This document shows positions 58,386 to 64,000 of a DNA stretch of 64,000 bases, piece by piece (the first letter of the stretch is position 1; each line of letters starts with the position of its first letter). Under the pieces are notes generated by a model. It was not told the origin of the DNA, did not search any database, and saw only the letters and a program-made list of their open reading frames with translations. Source of the stretch: Anoplolepis gracilipes (taxonomy: Eukaryota > Arthropoda > Insecta > Hymenoptera > Formicidae); the NCBI RefSeq assembly GCF_047496725.1, contig NC_132985.1, positions 1,455,001 through 1,519,000 of the forward strand, read 5' to 3'. A program made the translations under genes and the position numbers.

Positions 58386-60353
58386 ATGAATTCAAAGAAA
58401 ATCATAACCTTCGGCAAGATAAGCGCCAATTTAGAAAAACCGGCGACCGAGACATCTGTCGAAGTTTCCAGCTCCGGATTCGGCACATTTGGCAAGAAAC
58501 GTGAGGAGAACAATGTGAAGAAGATAGAAGAGATCAAGCCGGAGGACGAGGAGGAAACTCAAAATATACAAAAGTTGATGGGCATCACGGGCTTTGGTAA
58601 GAAAGCCAAGTCGTTCGATGTACAGGAAATGCTGGAGAACATCACCAAGACCATCAGCAGCAATAAAGCAGCTGCACCTGTAACAGACGAGTCCCCCGAT
58701 GAAAATACCGAATCCAAGAAGAACGACGATGAAGAGAGCGACGATGACGACAATTTCATCGGTCCACCGTTACCGTCTTCGTTACTCGTTAGTTCAGACA
58801 CAGAAAAAAAAGAGAAGAAATATAAGAAGAAGGATGAAAGCGACGACGACAACGATGACGACGAATCGTCCGACACTGAAGAAGAAGTAGCGCTAAAAGA
58901 CAAGATTCCATGTACTCATGAAGTCTCAATGACTCATGGTACTAAAGCTGTCATTGCCATCGCTGCAGACCCATCCGGAGCTCGATTAGCATCTGGATCC
59001 GTCGACTACGACGTCTGTTTCTGGGATTTTGCCGGTATGGATACGTCCATGAAGAGTTTCAGAACCTTACAGCCCTGCGAGAATCATCCTATCAAATGTT
59101 TGCAATATTCTACGACCGGAGATGTGATACTGGTAATATCAGGGGCGGCGCAGGCAAAAGTTTTGGACCGAGATGGCTTTGAGAAGTGTGAGACTGTAAA
59201 AGGTGATCAATATATTACAGACATGGCACGTACAAAGGGCCATACCGCCAGTCTGAATAGCGGCTGTTGGCATCCATTTACTAAAGAGGAGTATCTGACT
59301 TGTTCGCAGGATAGTACTTGCAGAATATGGATTCTATATAGGCCACGCGGGCATAAAAGTCTAATAAAATGTAGAGCGCAGAATGGTGTGAAAACTATAC
59401 CTACTACCTGTGCTTACAGTCGAGAAGGTGCGGCTGTTGCTTGCGGATGTATAGATGGTTCGATTCAAATGTGGGATCGCAGAAAGAATTTTGTAAATCC
59501 ATCCCTTATGCTGAGAGGCGCCCATGCACAAGGCAACGAGATATCGAGCTTGAGCTTTTCATATCTTGGACAGATGCTAGCGAGTAGAAGTTGCGACGAC
59601 ACTTTGAAACTGTGGGATTTACGAGCATTCAAGTCGCCAGTTTTTGAAGCAAATGGACTGTTTTCACGTTACGACACAACAGATTGCATGTTTAGTCCAG
59701 ATGACTCGATGATTGTTACTGGAGAATCGCTGAACAAGGGGAAAATGACTGGCAGATTGTTGTTTTATGACAGTAAGACGTTTGATTTAGTGAGAGAAAT
59801 TCCTGTGACAAACTCACATGTGATCAAGACTTTATGGCATCCGAAATTAAATCAGGTGTTTGTTGGTTGTGGCAATGGTATTGTCAAAGTATATTATGAT
59901 CCTAAGAAGAGTATGAGGGGCGCCAAACTGTGTGTTGTTAAAACACACATGAAGCAGAAACATATTGAGATAATGTCTACCCAGCAGATCATAACACCTC
60001 ACGCGCTTCCTCTGTTCCGTCAGGATAGACCAAAATCAGTTCGCAAGCAGATGGAGAAAGATAGGCTGGATCCAGTCAAATCGAGGCGTCCTGATCTACC
60101 TATCACTTCTGGACAGGGTGGTAGAGTAGCATCTTCTGGAGGAACGCTCAGCTCTTATGTCATACGCAATCTTGGGCTGAGTAAACGAATAGAGGATGAT
60201 CAAGACCCGAGGGAAGCCATTCTGAAATACGCGAAAATAGCCGAGGAGGAACCGTATTGGATTGCACCTGCATACAAGAAAACGCAACCGAAAACAATTT
60301 TCCAGGCTGACGACCCAGATAGTGGACCGAGTAATAAAAAACAAAAGACATAA
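58386..60353 (+). CDS. WDR70: WD repeat-containing protein 70
   Basis: A single exon of 655 aa (human WDR70 654). The N-terminal third is acidic and Lys-rich with FGKKAKSFDVQEMLENI and poly-Asp/Glu stretches. WD40 repeats run from about residue 180 to 520 (for example GARLASGSVDYDVCFWDF, CRIWILYRP, GSIQMWDRR, DTLKLWDLRAF). The C terminus has the family-typical PLFRQDRPKSVRKQMEKDR, then SGQGGRVASSGGTLSSYVIRNLGL and the AILKYAKIAEEEPYWIAPAYKK segment. WDR70 is a nuclear protein linked to CUL4-DDB1 and histone H2B ubiquitylation and genome stability in vertebrates and yeast. The absence of introns is unusual among its multi-exon neighbours but the ORF is complete and lacks signs of retroposition decay. 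Confidence 0.95.
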   Translation: MNSKKIITFGKISANLEKPATETSVEVSSSGFGTFGKKREENNVKKIEEIKPEDEEETQNIQKLMGITGFGKKAKSFDVQEMLENITKTISSNKAAAPVTDESPDENTESKKNDDEESDDDDNFIGPPLPSSLLVSSDTEKKEKKYKKKDESDDDNDDDESSDTEEEVALKDKIPCTHEVSMTHGTKAVIAIAADPSGARLASGSVDYDVCFWDFAGMDTSMKSFRTLQPCENHPIKCLQYSTTGDVILVISGAAQAKVLDRDGFEKCETVKGDQYITDMARTKGHTASLNSGCWHPFTKEEYLTCSQDSTCRIWILYRPRGHKSLIKCRAQNGVKTIPTTCAYSREGAAVACGCIDGSIQMWDRRKNFVNPSLMLRGAHAQGNEISSLSFSYLGQMLASRSCDDTLKLWDLRAFKSPVFEANGLFSRYDTTDCMFSPDDSMIVTGESLNKGKMTGRLLFYDSKTFDLVREIPVTNSHVIKTLWHPKLNQVFVGCGNGIVKVYYDPKKSMRGAKLCVVKTHMKQKHIEIMSTQQIITPHALPLFRQDRPKSVRKQMEKDRLDPVKSRRPDLPITSGQGGRVASSGGTLSSYVIRNLGLSKRIEDDQDPREAILKYAKIAEEEPYWIAPAYKKTQPKTIFQADDPDSGPSNKKQKT

Positions 60354-60630
60354 ACTTGTTTTTATCGTGTACATACATTGTGTAACTTGTAATTATTATA
60401 TTCGACAATTTAATTACAGTACAGTAGTACCTATGTATTGCTTAATTAAATGGAAATCTAACTTTATTGTATTATAAAAATCATATGTTGAACAAGATAA
60501 ATCTATTGTATTTAATAGACTATATTGGATATTTTTTAATGTTTTTATATAATAATTTTTTTTTACGGATTGCACATATGTTCATTTTTATTTTATATTT
60601 ATAAGAATTCTTTACACATATCTAACATTG

Positions 60631-60633
<3 letters not shown>

Positions 60634-60687
<54 letters not shown>
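60634..60687. repeat. (TA)n microsatellite
   Basis: An alternating TA tract of about 54 bp downstream of WDR70. Confidence 0.9.
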
Positions 60688-60692
<5 letters not shown>

Positions 60693-60826
60693 GTATAAAC
60701 TGTTCTTTCTTTATTTCCTTTATAAATAAAAGATCTATTGTACATATATAATTTATAAAAATTAATAATCTCAGTACACACTTTTATAAATTATATATAT
60801 TTCTAATCAATATTTGTAAATATGCG

Positions 60827-60934
60827 GTCGAGACCGCGCTACGAATACTTTGAAACATCAATTTATCTTTATTCCGTGCTCTATGAGGATAAAGATGGAA
60901 TGATGTTTCGAAGCATTCGTAGCGCGATCTCGAC
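60827..60934. repeat. 108-bp hairpin (inverted repeat with about 48-bp arms)
   Basis: The left arm starts GTCGAGACCGCGCTACGAAT and the right arm ends with its near-complement. Arms of about 48 bp contain roughly seven mismatches around an apical loop of about 11 nt. The GC content of the arm bases is higher than the AT-rich surroundings, as if inserted. It could be a small foldback element or a structured-RNA precursor. Confidence 0.75.
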
Positions 60935-61241
60935 GCAGCTTATGACAATGCAGTTGCTGCGCTACGCATGCGCAAAAAATCGGATACAATTTTCCTTAGG
61001 TAAAGCACTATCTATAATCTTTTATGTCTATGGTTTATTTAGTTTATCCTCGATTTATTTACGTGTGACCGGTGCCCGCCTGTATTTTTCTAATATTTGT
61101 ACTATATATATATATAGAGGAAAATTTTCTAAGTTTCTATATCTATATTTTTTTTTGTTCTTTTCTACGTCCACATACATTCTTCTCTTCAATTTTAATG
61201 TAAAAACTTCTAAAGCTTTCGAGTGAAAACACATAGAAGTG

Positions 61242-64000
61242 ATGGCTAAGAGAAGGACTTTTTCTCGAACGTCCAAACCATTTTTCAAGAATAAATCCAA
61301 TGATTCTATCGGTTCTAGATTTCTTGATCTGGACACAAATAATATAGCTGAAGGTAAGAATATTTTCTTTTTATTTTGTTACTTTATTATTTGACTTATT
61401 AAGTATTTTATTTTTTGTCAACTGAATTTGCGATCAAGGTTGTAATAAAATTTTAATAATATAATATATTTTTACAGAGCAAACACATTGGTGGAACAAT
61501 TTGGAAGAGAATATGTCGTCGCCGCATTCCTTGAGACGTGATAATAGAAATGAAACATCTCAACAACTAAATCTTAATTCGCAATTGGAGTCTAACCATA
61601 ATACATCACAATGGTGGAAATATTTGGAATCTTCTGATACTGAAAGCAATACTTTAACAAGATCAAAACCAAACTTAAGTGCAGGTATATATTTGTAAAA
61701 TAATAATTGTACAAAATGAATATATAATTACAATATTAATAGTATATATATTTTGTAGCAATAGTTAAAACTAATGTTTTGGAAATGTCAACATCCGAGT
61801 CAGAAAAAGAACTTAGTTTGAGAAAGAAAAAAGTTCCATTGAGAGTACCAAGTAGAAAGAGTGATAACAATGCTTTTTTGATTGCTTTAAATGATACTAA
61901 AATAGCTATTTCATTAAAATCGCAGATAAAACAAGCAAAGTATTCTAATTTGCATGACAATTCGGATAGAGAAGTCTCAGGAAGAAAATTGGATGAAAAT
62001 GAGAAACATAATTCAAACTTGAGTTCAAGTTCAAGTCCAAGTCCAAATATTTTGAAATCAAAGCCAAGTATTTTTAAGAAAAAAAAGAGTGGCAGGGGTC
62101 TTTCAAAGGATCAAAATCCTTTTCATATAGTAACAGATAGTGAGAGTTCAGATGGCAGAAGAAAGTCAGTCTTGGAAAGAATGTTAGATGAAAATAAGGA
62201 ACATTATTCAAATTTGAGTTCAAGTCCAAGTCCAAATATTTTGAAATCAAAGCCAAATGTTTTTAAGAAAAGAAAAAGTGAAGGAAGTCCCTTAAAAAAT
62301 CAAAATCCTTTTCAGAATATAGTAATAGAAAATGATAATTTGGATGTCGGGAAAAAATCAGTCATGTTTGAAAAAGAATCCTCAAAGCATTTAATGCATG
62401 AAAATATTAATTCCAATAAAGATCATACTGATGATCAAAGGAAAACAATACAATTGTCGCAAACATTACCACTGGAGAATAACGAAGCTAGTTCTTTGAA
62501 TTTATCAACTTCTAAGGTGCTTGAAAATAATGCTGCATCTGATATTAATAAGACTGTTCAAACTAGTGATGAAAGCGAGATTGAAATTAGCAAGCGCAAA
62601 CGTTTCAAATTTAAATCCCATCTTATGCAACGTGCGCGAAGAAGCGTGAATAATAATAATAATCCTTTTGAAGATGCTCTAGTGGAAAATACAGATATAA
62701 CTTTGCCTGAATATAATCAAGATAAAAAGATTGATACTCGTAATGCAAAATCTCCGTTAAAAACAAAATCATTAAGTCCTTCGAAGATTGTTAAGAAGAA
62801 GATTGATGTCATACCTGAAAATGTGCTTACAAGTTCACCTAGAAGAAGCCCAAGATCCTTAAAAACTAGAAAACATTCATTAGACATCTCTGCACAAGTT
62901 CAAAGTAATATTGAACGAAGTACAAGTAATTCATCTTTAGACAGTAATGAATTTCACATTAAAAGGCCTGCACATTTAAAATTAAAGTCGAAAATTTCAC
63001 CTTTACATAAAAGGAGTCTGACTAATAATCCATTCAAGGAGATAATTGTGGAAGATAATAATGTTAGTGCAAGAAAGAGTAATATCGTTATGCCAACTGA
63101 AGATAATTATATTTCTGTTGAGCAAGATGAAACAACAGAAGCTAACCAAGAACAGGTAATAATGGAACAGTATACACAATCAATGAAAAGTATAAGTAAA
63201 GATTCTGATACATCTTTTAAAATATTGTCAAACAATGTGGGAAATATATCTGAAGAACTTAATGTGCAACCAAAAAAGAAAAATAAACTCTCAGAAAGTA
63301 ATAACGTCGCGAATGTAAAATCAAAATCCATTTCACAAAAAAATATAATAATAGAAGACAAATCTGAAGTGTCACAAAATAAGAAACAAATTTCGTTTAA
63401 CCGCAAGTCTACAAGAGATATTTCGAAAGAACGTACAAATACAATATCACTCGCTGATAAAACAAATAGAGATAATAGAGATAGAGAAACTAATGAGATA
63501 AAAGCACGTAAAATTACAAGTGATGGCAAATTTTTTGTAGGGAAAGATACACCATCTACGTCGAATGTTTGGAATTTGCCAACATCGAAAGTTATCAATG
63601 CTGAGAGTTTTGAGAAGATTAAGGCGGAAGTGGACAGAATAAAGATTCGCGAGATGGCTGCGATAAAAGTGGCTGGCAAGAAAGAAGAATCTAGATTAAA
63701 AGCGACAAATGTAAAGAAACTTTTTGGTGCTACGCGTAAACAAGTTACGAAGAAGAGCAATCCTTCAAAGATAGTAGATAAGGCATACTTGGTAAATGGA
63801 AAGGTGTACAAACCACCAAGACTCCCTCGTCCAAAGCACTGGGCTACGGATTATCTTTACAAGTTCTTGTGGAAACGTATGGAGCCGAAGTATCAGTTGT
63901 CGACTAGAGTACGATCCGAGAAGTTCGTGGTGTTGTTAGCCAAGGTAGTATCCATCATCGAGCGTCGTAAAAAATATGAAAACTACCAGCATGAATTAGA
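61242..64000 (+). CDS. Unrecognised Ser/Lys/Asn-rich protein with internal repeats (partial)
   Basis: Exons are 61242-61353, 61478-61684 and 61759 to beyond the window end. The reading frame is open to 64000 (about 850 residues so far). It begins MAKRRTFSRTSKPFFKNKS. Visible features: two Trp pairs in similar contexts (HWWNNLEEN and QWWKYLESS, about residues 42 and 77); a direct repeat of about 70 aa containing SPSPNILKSKP and FKKxKS; at least four NPF motifs each followed by an acidic hydrophobic stretch; many SP/RRSPRS sites; and a basic, more ordered segment at the end (KPPRLPRPKHWATDYLYKFLWKRM, then RSEKFVVLLAKVVSIIERRKKYEN). Composition suggests a nuclear, phosphorylated, mostly disordered chromatin or mitotic protein whose conserved domain is C-terminal. 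I do not recognise the family with confidence, and the 3' end is missing. Confidence 0.8.

Larger units (their letters stand above)
60354..61241. other. Intergenic between WDR70 and the terminal gene
   Basis: AT-rich 3' flank of WDR70 with a (TA)n tract (60634-60687), a long hairpin (60827-60934) and the presumed promoter of the downstream plus-strand gene. A short open frame spanning the hairpin (60822-61226) looks incidental. Confidence 0.6.

Overview
The window is eukaryotic nuclear DNA from an insect, most likely a hymenopteran and plausibly an ant. It is AT-rich with CpG-rich promoter islands, has many GT-AG introns (about 70 bp to several kb), abundant microsatellites, and conserved animal genes. 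The clock gene cycle keeps a vertebrate-BMAL1-like C-terminal activation domain, as Hymenoptera do and Drosophila does not. All gene structures below were assembled by hand from exon reading frames, splice sites and family knowledge. No alignment or transcript data were used.

Left part (1-24 kb), compact housekeeping genes. Vap33 (VAP/MSP-domain ER contact-site protein, minus strand, 6 exons, 263 aa) has its 3' end at 2783. It is divergent from a five-exon WD40 gene matching MEP50/WDR77 (8040-9486, plus strand, 339 aa). That gene converges on Tudor-SN/SND1 (11356-15534, minus strand, 9 exons, 894 aa). Next come cytosolic Hsp90/Hsp83 (17509-20129, minus strand, 723 aa, ending MEEVD, with a strong heat-shock-element promoter), the divergent SREK1IP1-like zinc-knuckle gene (21289-21741) and NOSIP (22583-23765, plus strand, 287 aa).

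Middle part (24.5-52.4 kb) is one large plus-strand gene, cycle (BMAL1/ARNTL orthologue). It has an inferred noncoding first exon near 24.6-24.84 kb, a 5' coding region containing two tandem-duplicated 60-nt exons, an alternative first coding exon at 35.27 kb, two low-complexity exons, then bHLH, PAS-A, PAS-B and the activation domain. Its introns carry palindromic (MITE-like) elements and candidate clock regulatory sites.

Right part (52.4-64 kb). RPA43 (POLR1F, RNA polymerase I subunit, minus strand, 55014-57816) has a greatly lengthened C-terminal tail containing four 92-aa tandem repeats. It is divergent from WDR70 (58386-60353, single exon, 655 aa), and a 62-bp-arm inverted repeat lies between the two start codons. 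The last gene (61242 to beyond 64000) is partial and unrecognised. It is Ser/Lys/Asn-rich with several internal repeat families and a conserved-looking basic C-terminal region.

No rRNA, tRNA, CRISPR array, intact transposase or prokaryotic system was seen. The most notable observations are the duplicated N-terminal exons and alternative promoter of cycle, the RPA43 repeat expansion, the three long inverted repeats, and the adjacency of MEP50 (arginine-methylation cofactor) to Tudor-SN (dimethyl-arginine reader).
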